Shown here: piece after piece, positions 9,179 to 20,202 of the stretch
How positions within the stretch are numbered: the first letter of the stretch is position 1
Layout: the number at the start of each line of letters is the position of its first letter
Source: Isotricha intestinalis
Taxonomy: Eukaryota > Ciliophora > Litostomatea > Vestibuliferida > Isotrichidae
Reading direction: 5' to 3'
Assembly (NCBI GenBank): GCA_023807065.1
Contig: JAJJLU010004026.1
Coordinates: 1 to 20,202, forward strand
DNA length: 20,202 bases
Made by a program: the position numbers and the translations under genes
The notes under the pieces: generated by a model
The model's database searches: none
Told to the model about the DNA's origin: nothing
Seen by the model: only the letters and a program-made list of their open reading frames with translations

Positions 9179-10764
9179 TTATTTTTTTAATTTATTGTTC
9201 ATTTTTTTCTTATTTTCCTTTTTTTTTAATTGAATAAAATTATCTAAAGAAATATCAGAAGATAAGTAACATTTTGCTTGTTTTAACATTTTATCATCAG
9301 AAATTGTTTGAATAGTTATTCTATCTGATTCTTGTTCTATACCTTTAATACATAAATTACTTGATATAATATTCATTTTATTTAAATTATTACTATTTAT
9401 TGTATCTTCTGTATTAAAAATACAATTATTAAAATTATTATCTAATTCTATATAATTTAAAGGATCTTCTATTGTTAATTTTTGATTTATATTTTTTTTA
9501 ATTGGTAGTATTTTTTCGTTTTGATTTTGAATTTTAGGAGAAAAATTATTTACTTTTTGATTTTCATTTAATTTTAAATCTTTTGAATTTTTTAATGTTG
9601 AAATAGTATCGTTTGAATCCCAAAAATTAATATTATCATAAATAATATAAGGAACAGATTTTGAATTACTTTTTTCTTTATTGTTTTTTTCTAATAATTT
9701 TGTGAAATTTGGTAGTTTTATTGTTTTATTTTTATTTTTATTTTTTGAATTTTGAATTGTTAAATTTTTGATAATCATTGAATCATCTGGAAAATTTAAT
9801 GAAAGTGAATTTGATTTTATTCTTTGAGAAACAACATTATTAATTTTATTATTTTTTTTTACTTTTTTTTTACCTTCTTTTTTAGAATTTTCAATTGTAT
9901 TTGAAGGAAATAATAAAATATTTTTATTTTTTGAATTACCACTATTTTTTGAATTTTGTTGTTTTTTCAAAGCTAAAATTTTATTTGAACTTGAATTATT
10001 GGTTTTTAAATGTGACAAATAAAATAAATTTGAAAAAGTATTATTTCTTGATTTAATATTCTCTTTTGTTTTATTTCTTGATAGAGAAGATTTATATATG
10101 TTATTGAGTTTTTCTTTTTTTTGTTTCTTTTTTTCTTTTTTAACAATATTATCTTTAAATTTTGAGAAAGTTGATGATAGATTAAAAGTCTTCATCAAGT
10201 AATTATCTGGATGAACCTCAATATTACGTGAGCTTTTTTTATTATTCCAGTTTTTCTTTAAAGAATGAGGATTATATTCTTTATTAATTTTAGGACGAAA
10301 GGGATAATTTTCATTTTCTTTTAACTGGTAAATTATTCTTAAAGTCTGTAAATATGATTCCTTATATTTATAATAATCATATAATCTTAAATAAACTGAA
10401 TCATAAATGTCATAAATTATTCCTTTGAAATATATTTGAATTCTCCACTGATTAAAGTAATCTAACTTTTTTATTCTAATTTTTTTTGAGTAAATTATTA
10501 ATAATTTTTTTAGCAAATTATCAATTTTAATATCATCGTTTTCTACAAATTTATCATAAATTTGGTTTGCTAAGTCTAAATTTAAGTATTTAATTAAATA
10601 AAGATTATACTCTTTGAATATGTTCTTATTAATATATCTTTAATTGAATTTTTAATTGAATTCACATTTTTTATTGTTTTTATCTTATTTACAATAATTG
10701 ATTTGCCTTCTATTATTCCATTTTTTTGAAGAAAATATGATAATTTTGTTAAGTAATTTAACAT
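9179..10764 (-). CDS. Unrecognised Lys/Asn/Ser-rich protein, probably two exons
   Basis: The long frame (10624 down to 9179) has no ATG near its beginning. It runs open upstream through IFKEYNLYLIKYLNLDLANQ to about 10624. A good ATG at 10764 opens a second frame (MLNYLTKLSYFLQKNGIIEG...) that ends in a stop about 56 codons later. A GT-AG intron at 10692-10625 (68 bases, minus strand, GTAAAT...AATAAG) would join the two in phase and give about 505 residues. A one- or two-base indel is the alternative. The first 120 residues are helical, rich in Tyr/Leu/Ile, with LRLYDYYKYKESYLQTLRII. The remaining 380 are low-complexity Lys/Asn/Ser with KKEKKKQKKEK-like runs, probably disordered. There is no signal peptide or membrane segment. 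Function is unknown; such proteins are common in ciliate cytoskeleton and cortex, but that is a guess. Stop is TAA. Confidence 0.6.
10625..10692 (-). other. Putative 68-base spliceosomal intron
   Basis: On the minus strand it begins GTAAATAAG and ends TTAATAAG. Removing it joins codon 24 of the ATG-led frame in phase 0 to the long downstream frame. Without it, the two halves lie in different frames. Coding-like sequence continues directly on both sides. A frameshift mutation would explain the same pattern. Confidence 0.4.
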
Positions 10765-10887
10765 TTTTTAAACCTTTAATTTAATTTTATAAAAAGAAAA
10801 AATATAATTATTTAACAAAACAATTTAAATCTAAATGTTTGTTTAAATTTTTTTAATAATAACCGATTAAAATATTCAAAAAAACAA

Positions 10888-11628
10888 TTATTTTTTCTTC
10901 TTAAGTAATTCATCAACTTTTTCATTAAATTCTGCATCTTGTTCAGCAAATATTTTATCCATTTTTTGATCAAGTTTATCTCTTTCGAATTCAAGTACAA
11001 TTTCAATTTTTTGTTCTAATTCAGTTTTAGGTCTTCTACTTTCAAAATATTGTCTTAAAATTTTAGCATTTCTAGGTAAAATTTCAGTTCCTTCACTTAA
11101 ATCTTCCACTTTAGGTAAATTATATGAAATAATTTCTCTTGAATCAATGTCAATATCAATTTTACTTGTTAATGTATAATGCAACATATGAAATCTTCTA
11201 TATATTACATCAACAAAAAAATTTGTCATTAAATAATAAGTTTCTTTCCTTAAAATTCCTATTTGAGATGAAAATCGATCCATTGAAAATGTTAATATTG
11301 ATTTTTTGAAAAATTCATATATTTCTTTTCTTCTAAAATTTCTTTTAAATAAATCCAATGTATCATTTATTATTTTAAATATTGTACAAGTTTCAAGAAG
11401 ATTTATATTATTTTTTGCACAAAATTCTGTTAATAATAAAAATATTTCTAATGTTGTTTTATCTGGTAAATCTAATTTATTTAAATTTAATTTTTGTTTA
11501 ATGATATCTCTTAATTTTTCTTTATCTGGTAATGCTTTAAACATTATAGCAACATCTTCTTCTTTCACAATTTCAAAAACATGAAAATTAATAGTTGCTA
11601 TTTTATAGAAAAGTTCCTTTTCAATCAT
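10888..11628 (-). CDS. C1a-32/CCDC189 (CFAP119)-like axonemal protein
   Basis: A 246-residue helical protein. The core (about 60-160) contains TLEIFLLLTEFCAKN, then KEIYEFFKKSILTFSMDRF, then YYLMTNFFVDVIYRRFHMLHY. These match the layout of the flagellar C1a-32 (CLAMP) family: a helical repeat, a segment reading roughly xxFFKxxLLxxxxxRPPxSxxIFS, and a closing YxxFFxxxxYRHYxLYxYxxT. The C-terminal 50 residues form a Glu/Lys coiled coil ending in KKKK. Family members sit in the C1a projection of the central-pair apparatus or as radial-spoke-associated proteins and help set ciliary beating. The assignment comes from pattern memory, so it is moderate; a generic coiled-coil protein is the alternative. 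The start ATG follows an AT-rich leader. Stop is TAA. Confidence 0.55.
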   Translation of the reverse strand: MIEKELFYKIATINFHVFEIVKEEDVAIMFKALPDKEKLRDIIKQKLNLNKLDLPDKTTLEIFLLLTEFCAKNNINLLETCTIFKIINDTLDLFKRNFRRKEIYEFFKKSILTFSMDRFSSQIGILRKETYYLMTNFFVDVIYRRFHMLHYTLTSKIDIDIDSREIISYNLPKVEDLSEGTEILPRNAKILRQYFESRRPKTELEQKIEIVLEFERDKLDQKMDKIFAEQDAEFNEKVDELLKKKK

Positions 11629-11723
11629 TTTATTTTAGTTATTTTTTTATTAATAAAATAAAAAATTTAATGAAATAAATTTCTTTAAAAATATTTAATT
11701 TTTCAAATAGAAAAAATTTTTTT

Positions 11724-13072
11724 TTAATTTTTCCACTCTTCTAATATTCTTTCATCTTTAGTATTTAAAGAAGTCAAAGAAGAACATTCATAGAACATAC
11801 TACTCATATTTTTAACATTTTTAGTATTAAAATCAGATAAATTTAAAGATTTCAAAGAAGAACAACCAACGAACATATAACTCATATTATTAACATTATT
11901 AGTATTAAAATTAGATAAACTTAAAGAAGTTAAAGAAGAACACCCAGAGAACATTCTTCTCATGTTATTAACATTATTAGTATTAAAATTGGATAAATTT
12001 AAAGAAGTTAAAGAAGAACATCCAGAGAACATATAACTTATATTATTAAAATTATTAGCATTAAAATTTGATAAATTTAAAGAAGTTAAACGAGAACATT
12101 TATAAAACATAAAATTTGTATTTTTTAAAAGATTATTAAATATAATATTAATTGTATTCTTTCCTTCTATCTCAAATTTATATTTAAAACAGAATTGTAT
12201 TTTTTGATTATTTAAATATAATTCACTCTTATCTTTAATTTCTTTTTCATTTTCAACACATTCAATTTCATCCCAAAAAGGCTCTTCAGGATCTTCTTTT
12301 TTAGCTTCTTCATAACAATTTAAAATTTGAATATCCTTATTTTTATTTTTAATATTATATTCACATATAATTTGATTAACAATTAAATTATTTTCTAAAA
12401 GAAAATGAGTTAATATATTTTTAAAGAAAATTCCAATATTTTCTTTCTTTTTAGGATTACCAGCTTTATGAATACCAATGGTTGTAAAATTATTTTGAAG
12501 TAAAATGGGAGAACCAGAAGAACCATGATGAATAGAAACTAAATGTTTAATTTTATAATTATCAAAACATTGAATTTCTCCTTGAGCAAAAAGAAAGTTC
12601 TCCTGCAAGATCTCCTCCATAAGGATATTGAACAATACAGATATCTTGATTTAAATAATTATTTTGAGATTCATTATTCATAATATAATCATCTATTTCA
12701 AAATAATAATTGTTTGTTTTCTTAAAAATTTCATCTTCTTTTGATATTTCAATTATTGTATAATCCAATTTTTCATTTGTTCCTTTTAATCGATTATTTA
12801 ATCTAATTTTTTCTTCTTTATTTAATATGTTATTGAAATATAATTATTATTTTTAATTGAATTTAAATCTAAAACATGATTATTTGTTATAAGAAAATAT
12901 TTATCTTCTTCTTTTATATTATATTCAAAAAAAATCCAGTTCCTATATTTCCTCCCATAGAATCAATTTTACATGTTGCATTTTTTTCTTTTTCTTTTAA
13001 TACTTCTAATCTTTTAAAAGAAATAGGATCTCCATGTCCTATTATTTTCATTTCATCTATATATTCTTCCAT
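11724..13072 (-). pseudogene. Frameshifted trypsin-like protease / BspA leucine-rich-repeat gene
   Basis: Three frames together give one protein. It starts at the ATG at 13072 (GGNIGTGFF), continues with LITNNHVLDLNSI, then EKLDYTIIEISKED, DICIVQYPYGG, SFAQGEIQ, HHGSSGSPILL, and ends in BspA-type repeats. The serine-protease triad is visible: His in NNHV, Asp in LDYTIIEI, Ser in GSSGSP. Frame changes fall near an A8 run (12927-12934 in plus coordinates), near 12825-12835, and at an A5 run (12588-12592). The protease domain leads into an acidic linker and four 26-residue Leu/Asn/Cys-rich repeats. The protease-BspA combination is a known multigene architecture in several protists; its role there is poorly known. 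Three indels in 1.35 kb, against none in the 4-kb ATPase gene, favour a young pseudogene, though assembly errors at homopolymers are possible. No TAR codons are needed as Gln here. Stop is TAA. Confidence 0.75.
11769..12080 (-). repeat. Four tandem 78-base units coding for BspA-type leucine-rich repeats
   Basis: Four consecutive 78-base units (12003-12080, 11925-12002, 11847-11924, 11769-11846) each encode 26 residues of the form LxLSxFNTxNVxNMxxMFxxCSSLTS. DNA identity between units is high, so they arose by recent duplication or are kept similar by gene conversion. A degenerate half unit (NFMFYKCSRLTS) precedes them at about 12081-12116. Confidence 0.9.
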
Positions 13073-13198
13073 TTTTTTATTTTATATATTTTAGTTGTTT
13101 AAATATATATAATCATATATTTCAAATGATAATTTAATCACAATTTAATTATATTATTTTTTATTAACAATTTATCGCTGCTTCAATTCAGAAAAAAT

Positions 13199-13854
13199 TC
13201 AAATTATTTCTTTGTACTTTTATTAAAAGGAAGAGATGGAATAAAGTACTTGAAATAGATGATCAAATAAAATTTAATAACAATCAGTTAATGTAAAAAG
13301 GAAAAAAATGGATTAATTGATTTATTTAGAAAAATTCAATTAAAAATAATTTTATTCATAATTAATGTTTGTTAAATTTATACAAAATAATTAAAGTTAA
13401 ATCTATATAAATAAAATTAAGAACAAATTTAAATGATCTAGAAGGAATAGAAGCATATCATTAAAATCTCCAAAATATTCTTTAAGATTAGTGTTACATG
13501 AAAAATCTTAAAGAATTAGAAAACTTTATTCTTAATTATATAAGTGATTGTTTAAATAAATCTTAATTAGAAATCTTAAATCATATAAAACCAAGAATAA
13601 GAAATAGTTACAAAGAATTACCTATTTAAATTGTTATTAAATCTTAAATTGAAAATACTGATAAAAATGTTTATATATAAGTAAAAATAGAATAAGTAAA
13701 TCTACTTTAAAATTTTGAGGGATATATAATATTTTTAATACTTTTCTTTTTATAGGATAATCTATTTTCATTAAAAATTATTTTAATGAAAAAGACGTAA
13801 GTTTATTTAGGTAATCCTTAATATAATAAATATGGTATTCTTCATATCTTCTGA
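13199..13854 (+). pseudogene. Decayed coding-like segment interrupted by TAA/TAG but not TGA
   Basis: From 13432 one frame stays free of TGA until TGA at 13852-13854. In the first 99 codons (to about 13727), a hand count of G at codon positions 1:2:3 is about 20:8:3, a strong coding signature. The same stretch has nine TAA/TAG codons plus one CAA, and reads protein-like (for example NHIKPRIRNSYKELPI). If TAA/TAG mean Gln, as in many ciliates, it is an open fragment. A weaker coding-like frame from 13199 to 13431 (KRKRWNKVLEIDDQI) sits in another phase and meets a TGA at 13429-13431, one base away from continuing into it. Beyond about 13730 the sequence becomes T-rich and the reading doubtful. 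No family is recognised. Lack of TGA alone is weak evidence in AT-rich DNA; the base periodicity is the better argument. Confidence 0.4.
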
Positions 13855-14025
13855 TATTTCAAATATTTTTTCCCAAATTATAAACTCTATCTTAATTTTA
13901 ATCAAATTCTTTAACCAATTTTCAACAAGGAGAGTCTCATTTTATGAATTCATATTAATTAATTTTTTTATAGATTTATCTGAATCACTCTTTTTGGAAT
14001 CTCTTTCTTTTTTTCTAAAAACAAC
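13800..14025 (-). pseudogene. Coding-like minus-strand fragment
   Basis: The minus strand reads about 75 codons of protein-like sequence, including RKKERDSKKSDSDKSIKKL and LLVENWLKNLIKIK followed by IWEKIFEISEDMKN, with a single TAA in the middle (at the residue before NETLL). The plus-strand frame over the same bases (13832-14038) codes mostly Phe/Ile/Ser and looks like its shadow. G is moderately enriched at codon position 1 (about 14:7:12 by hand). No start, no family, and it overlaps the end of the plus-strand decayed segment, so it is probably part of a scrambled relic patch. Confidence 0.25.
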
Positions 14026-14183
14026 TTATAATATATAATATAATTTATAAATAATTGATTTTAAATTCTCTAAAAACATTTTATCATTGAATATATAAAA
14101 AATTTAAAAAATCCAAAAAAATAAAATAAATTTTTATTTTTAATTTTATAAATTTTTAAAAAATTCATTAAAGGTGAAACTAA

Positions 14184-15530
14184 ATGTATCAAATAGTATC
14201 AACTGAAATTATAATATTATTATCATCATTTCTTATATTTTATAAATTTCGTTTTGAAAAAAAATTTATTTGTTTTCTTTTTAAAAAAGTAGTAATATAT
14301 TTACCATTAACAGATAAAGATTTTGAACAATTAATTCAAGTGAAAAAAGAAAAAAATAAAAATATTAAAGGAATAGTTAGATCATGTGAAATTGAAGAAT
14401 ATGTAGATAAAGCACAAAATGAAAAATTTTTTAAATTTGATTTTATTGTAATATTTTATTTATGTAATCTTACAACTGTTTTTTTTAATGAAATTAAAAA
14501 TATAATATTATCAGTTTTTTTTAAAGAAGATGTAATAACTGTAAATACATTTAATATAATTTCATCTTTTGTTTTGATATCTTTTTGTTATTTTGTGTAT
14601 ATGAATTTAAGATTTCATATTTTTAAAGAAGGTTTTTCTAAATCAAAAGAAGTAAAATCATTTTATGAAAATTTTACTATTAGTTTTACTTTATTTTTCT
14701 TAATACAAAAAATGAATGAAAATTTTTTTAATATTAATTATACTTCAGTATTAGAAATAGTTAATGATAGAATTTACTCAATATTATCACATTTCGAATT
14801 TAGTTTTAAAAATGAAAAAAATTTAATATCCAAAACTTTAATTCAAATTTTTTTTTCATTTATTTTTGGAATTTTTATCTCAATATTATTTAGACCAGCA
14901 ATGCGCTTTGCTTATTTTGATCATTTTCTTTTAATGGTTTGTGAAAATCCAGAAGACGAAAAAATAAGAGTTTCAAAATTAGAATTGTTTATTAAATTTA
15001 AATCAGTAATTAATATATTTTCATTATTCCTTTTATTAGACCCTCTTACAAATTATATTTTTGATAATTTTACTTTAATAAAACCTTATTCTAATGTCAT
15101 TATTTTTTTAAGTTTGTTTATAAATTATATTTTAGAATTAATTTGTGGAATAAATGAAATTTGGTATATTGCTTTTATGTTTCATGCACAAAATTATAAT
15201 GAAATTGTAAATTTTTCTAAAAATCCTTCAAAGGATAAATTACTAATTCATAGAAATTATATAAATTCAGTCAATTCAAGATTTTGGGAAATTATAAGTC
15301 ATATTTTTTATTTGGTTTTTATTCCGATTTTAATATTAATTAGTTTGTACAGTAGAGCAAATATTATTCAAACATTAATTTTTCATAAACAAATTGAGTT
15401 AAAAAAATATTTTTTGGAAATTATTTTATATATTGTTTTATTAAGTTTTGCTATTGCAAAAGGAGTAATAGAAAATGGATTTTTATTTTATGTTATTTTA
15501 ATGAATATTGTCCATGTTCCGCTTTATTAA
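14184..15530 (+). CDS. TMEM161-like multi-pass membrane protein
   Basis: A 448-residue hydrophobic protein with roughly eight to ten membrane segments. An N-terminal helix (1-20) is followed by a cytosolic stretch with YLPLTDKDFEQLIQVKKEK, which parallels the HPTEEELRxLAGKQQKGK region of animal TMEM161. A helix with KFDFIVIFYLCNL matches the WLVDFxVxAxxVY segment. The strongest match is LIQIFFSFIFGIFISILFRP then AMRFAYFDHFLL, equivalent to the FxxAxxxSxIGAxLxFPGLRLAxMHxDAL signature. Length is near the family's (about 480). TMEM161 proteins are conserved across eukaryotes; TMEM161B has been tied to heart rhythm and cilia-related phenotypes in animals, but the molecular role is unclear. The gene is followed 61 bases later on the same strand by a small PH-like gene. 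Stop is TAA. Confidence 0.65.
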   Translation: MYQIVSTEIIILLSSFLIFYKFRFEKKFICFLFKKVVIYLPLTDKDFEQLIQVKKEKNKNIKGIVRSCEIEEYVDKAQNEKFFKFDFIVIFYLCNLTTVFFNEIKNIILSVFFKEDVITVNTFNIISSFVLISFCYFVYMNLRFHIFKEGFSKSKEVKSFYENFTISFTLFFLIQKMNENFFNINYTSVLEIVNDRIYSILSHFEFSFKNEKNLISKTLIQIFFSFIFGIFISILFRPAMRFAYFDHFLLMVCENPEDEKIRVSKLELFIKFKSVINIFSLFLLLDPLTNYIFDNFTLIKPYSNVIIFLSLFINYILELICGINEIWYIAFMFHAQNYNEIVNFSKNPSKDKLLIHRNYINSVNSRFWEIISHIFYLVFIPILILISLYSRANIIQTLIFHKQIELKKYFLEIILYIVLLSFAIAKGVIENGFLFYVILMNIVHVPLY

Positions 15531-15591
15531 TTATGGTTTATATATTAATTTAATATGAAATATTTATAATTTAATTTTTATTTCAAAAAAA

Positions 15592-15969
15592 ATGAAAAAC
15601 ACAGAAGATGAAAATGATTCAAATTACCATGATGATTTAATTGATGTTAATAAACAATCATTAACAATAAAAAAATATTATTTTCCTACTTTGAGTCAGA
15701 AAATAATTAAAATTAATAAAATAAAATCAATTTCAATGTTAGAATTAAATAGAGCAAACGGAAAATATACATTTTTTGGTTTCAGTTGGACATTCCATTA
15801 TTATCATTTAGACAGAAAAAGACCTTGTAAAAACCATGCTATAATTATAGAAGAAGAAGATAATAGAATAAAAATTGGAATTACTCCTGATAACCCTGAA
15901 AAGTGTTTTAGTGTTTTAAATAAACTATTATCTTATAATAAAGAATCTGAATTGATGAGTTTAAAATAA
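15592..15969 (+). CDS. Small PH-like domain protein
   Basis: A 125-residue soluble protein. After a polar N-terminus (1-22) it reads as a compact beta-rich domain: LTIKKYYFPTLSQKIIKINK, then KSISMLEL, YTFFGFSWTFHYYHLD, HAIIIEEEDNRIKIGITPDN, and a final helix PEKCFSVLNKLL. This order (rising strand with YYFP, KxIxLxxI, a W-containing segment, IxxxxxxxxxGITPDNPExF, helix) resembles the PH-like family found as lone domains or membrane-linked domains in bacteria and some eukaryotes. No catalytic residues are evident; binding to lipid or protein is the usual inference for this fold. It lies 61 bases after the TMEM161-like gene on the same strand. No exact family name can be given. Confidence 0.55.
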   Translation: MKNTEDENDSNYHDDLIDVNKQSLTIKKYYFPTLSQKIIKINKIKSISMLELNRANGKYTFFGFSWTFHYYHLDRKRPCKNHAIIIEEEDNRIKIGITPDNPEKCFSVLNKLLSYNKESELMSLK

Positions 15970-16344
15970 TTATTTTTTATTTTTATAATTCATATTTATT
16001 ATTCAAATAAACATAAAATAAAGAAAAAAAAAAAATTAAAATATTTCATAATAATAAATATTTCATAGATTTAATTTAAAAAATTAATTGAAAATTAAAA
16101 AAACATAAAATATTATCTCCACAAATATATAATCCTTTAATATAAAATAAGATAAGAAAAAATTTCCGAAAAAAAAAGGTTTTATATCTTAAATATTTAT
16201 AATACATAAAAATAAAGTATCAAATAAATAACTTTAATAAACTTTTTTAAATAAATTCATTTCCAAATCAATATTTAGAAACATAAATAAATATTATTAC
16301 CTCAGAATATATTATTTAAATGATATTTTATAAATTTTAATAAA
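15970..16344. other. AT-rich intergenic region before the CCCH gene
   Basis: About 375 bases of A/T-rich DNA with several A runs (for example near 16025-16035 and 16160-16180). It presumably contains the 3' end of the PH-like transcript and the promoter of the zinc-finger gene. No further feature is seen. Confidence 0.5.
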
Positions 16345-16893
16345 ATGAAAAACCATGATACAAATACTTGTAATTCATCATGTGATATTGACACAAACCC
16401 AGATGAGGAAAATACACATAATAATTATAGAAAGCAAAATTCATGTCAAATTCCTCAAGAAAAAGGGCCTAACATTAATTTAAAATGCTTTAAAAAAAGA
16501 TATAGTTCAGAAGAAGAAAAACAATTTATATTTGAAAAGATCAAAATTAAAAAAAAAACTGAGTTATGTAAAAATTGGGAATTATATCATGATTGTTTTT
16601 ATAAGAATGAATGCTCTTTTGCTCATGGAATGGAAGAATTAAGAAATAATATTTGTTCTTTAGGATATAAAACTAGGATTTGTAAAACTTTTAATGAAAA
16701 ATCTTATTGTAATTTTGGCCCTAGATGTAATTATAGACATATTATCAAAGAAAAAAGACTGTTTACTTACTCAAGTTTAATTGAGAAAGTTGGGAAAGAA
16801 TTTTTAATCGAATTTAATAAAAAAGAAAATGAAGATATTAGTATATTACAATTATATAATCAAATTATTTCTAAAAGAAAAATTATTGTGTAA
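16345..16893 (+). CDS. Tandem CCCH zinc-finger protein (TTP/ZFP36 type)
   Basis: A 182-residue protein with two C-x8-C-x5-C-x3-H fingers: Cys75, Cys84, Cys90, His94 and Cys113, Cys122, Cys128, His132. The fingers are separated by exactly 18 residues, the spacing typical of tristetraprolin-type proteins. Lead-in sequences KKTELC and YKTRIC match the (R/K)YKTEL lead-ins of that family, and aromatic residues sit where TTP stacks on bases (SFAH, NYRH). Such proteins bind AU-rich elements in mRNA 3' regions and promote deadenylation and decay; in a genome this AT-rich the true target must be more specific than AU content (inference). Residues 1-70 are polar and variable, 135-182 helical and charged. 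The start is the first ATG after in-frame stops. Stop is TAA. It converges on alpha-tubulin. Confidence 0.9.
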   Translation: MKNHDTNTCNSSCDIDTNPDEENTHNNYRKQNSCQIPQEKGPNINLKCFKKRYSSEEEKQFIFEKIKIKKKTELCKNWELYHDCFYKNECSFAHGMEELRNNICSLGYKTRICKTFNEKSYCNFGPRCNYRHIIKEKRLFTYSSLIEKVGKEFLIEFNKKENEDISILQLYNQIISKRKIIV

Positions 16894-17405
16894 GATTTAT
16901 TTTTTATAATTTTTTTAGTCCAAGACTTGATATATTTAAGCAAAAAATATAACAATAAAAAAAATAAGATTTATTATTATTAACAAAAAATTATAAGGTA
17001 ATGGTAAGTTTGATAATGAAATAATGTAAATGTGTTTTATAATAAATACAAAGGTTAAATTTATTTAATCACATTTAAATATTCTGTAAAATATTTATCA
17101 AAAGTAAAATACTCATTTTACAAATTATAAATTAAATAATAATGTATATATTAAAAAAGAGATTTGAAACTTGATTTTAAAATTATAAAAAAATATATAA
17201 ATAATTTTTTTAATTATTATTTTTGTTTAGATATTTTTCATAATATTTCAAAATATTATACAAATTAAATTTGAAAAAATTAAAATTATAAAAAAATAAA
17301 AGTAATTTAAACAATATTAAATGTTTTTAACTTATGTTTTATCGGTTAAAAAAAAATCATTTAAAAATTAAAAACAAATTTAAATATTTATTTCACAAAA
17401 ATTAT
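16894..17405. other. Convergent 3' intergenic region between CCCH and alpha-tubulin genes
   Basis: About 510 bases of A/T-rich sequence between the converging 3' ends of the zinc-finger and alpha-tubulin genes. Only A/T runs and short AT-repeats are visible; no open frame, RNA gene or repeat array was recognised. Confidence 0.5.

Positions 17406-20202
<2,797 letters not shown>

Noticed and set aside
10514..10516. TTG as the start of the Lys/Asn-rich protein
   Set aside because: Non-ATG starts are rare in eukaryotes, and coding-like sequence continues upstream of this point to an ATG at 10764 through a possible intron or frameshift.
10812..11006. Minus-strand open frame of 64 codons
   Set aside because: It overlaps the C1a-32-like gene's 3' end out of frame, with Lys/Leu-rich composition and no motif.
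11306..11584. Plus-strand open frame of 92 codons
   Set aside because: It is antisense to the C1a-32-like gene, which has the coherent protein pattern; its Ser/Phe/Asn composition is what the complement gives.
11769..12080. CRISPR-like or satellite array
   Set aside because: The 78-base periodicity is explained by in-frame BspA leucine-rich repeats with no unique spacers.
12876..13094. Plus-strand open frame of 72 codons
   Set aside because: It is antisense to the start of the protease-BspA gene, which explains the sequence better.
13832..14038. Plus-strand open frame of 68 codons
   Set aside because: It is hydrophobic and low in information; the opposite strand reads as more protein-like, so this is probably a shadow.

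Overview
The window looks like macronuclear-type DNA from a ciliate: extremely AT-rich, gene-dense, short intergenic gaps, almost no introns. The alpha-tubulin reads like ciliate alpha-tubulins, and several genes point to cilia or ciliate biology: a C1a-32-like axonemal protein, a divergent actin-related protein, and a small CaaX protein of a type I associate with ciliates. The intact genes use TAA, TAG and TGA as stops and CAA for glutamine, so the working code is the standard one. That would suit a ciliate lineage with standard stops, for example a litostome or heterotrich. The lineage is my inference.

Layout: 1-514 non-coding; 515-4507 (+) a P5B-type P-type ATPase with degenerate catalytic motifs; 4778-5200 (-) a small CaaX protein; 5394-5897 (+) a VPS37-like ESCRT-I subunit; 6509-6811 (+) an HMG-box protein; 7157-8299 (-) a divergent actin-related protein; about 8611-8970 (-) a decayed coding segment; 9179-10764 (-) an unrecognised low-complexity protein, probably in two exons; 10888-11628 (-) the C1a-32/CCDC189-like protein; 11724-13072 (-) a frameshifted trypsin-like protease/BspA leucine-rich-repeat gene; about 13199-14025 a patch of decayed coding-like segments on both strands; 14184-15530 (+) a TMEM161-like membrane protein; 15592-15969 (+) a small PH-like protein; 16345-16893 (+) a TTP/ZFP36-type tandem CCCH zinc-finger protein; 17406-18785 (-) alpha-tubulin; and 18911-20202 (+) beta-tubulin, cut by the window edge.

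The only obvious functional pairing is the head-to-head alpha/beta-tubulin pair, which shares a 125-base intergenic promoter. The other genes are ordinary, functionally mixed eukaryotic neighbours. I saw no tRNA, rRNA, CRISPR array or intact transposon.

The observations most worth checking are: a P5B ATPase that has lost the TGES glutamate, the first Asp of GDGxND and most of the M4 PPxLP motif; decayed segments with coding-like base periodicity interrupted by TAA/TAG but not TGA, possibly relics read with the ciliate TAR=Gln code; an actin-related protein lacking actin's two catalytic positions; and an alpha-tubulin tail without a terminal aromatic residue.
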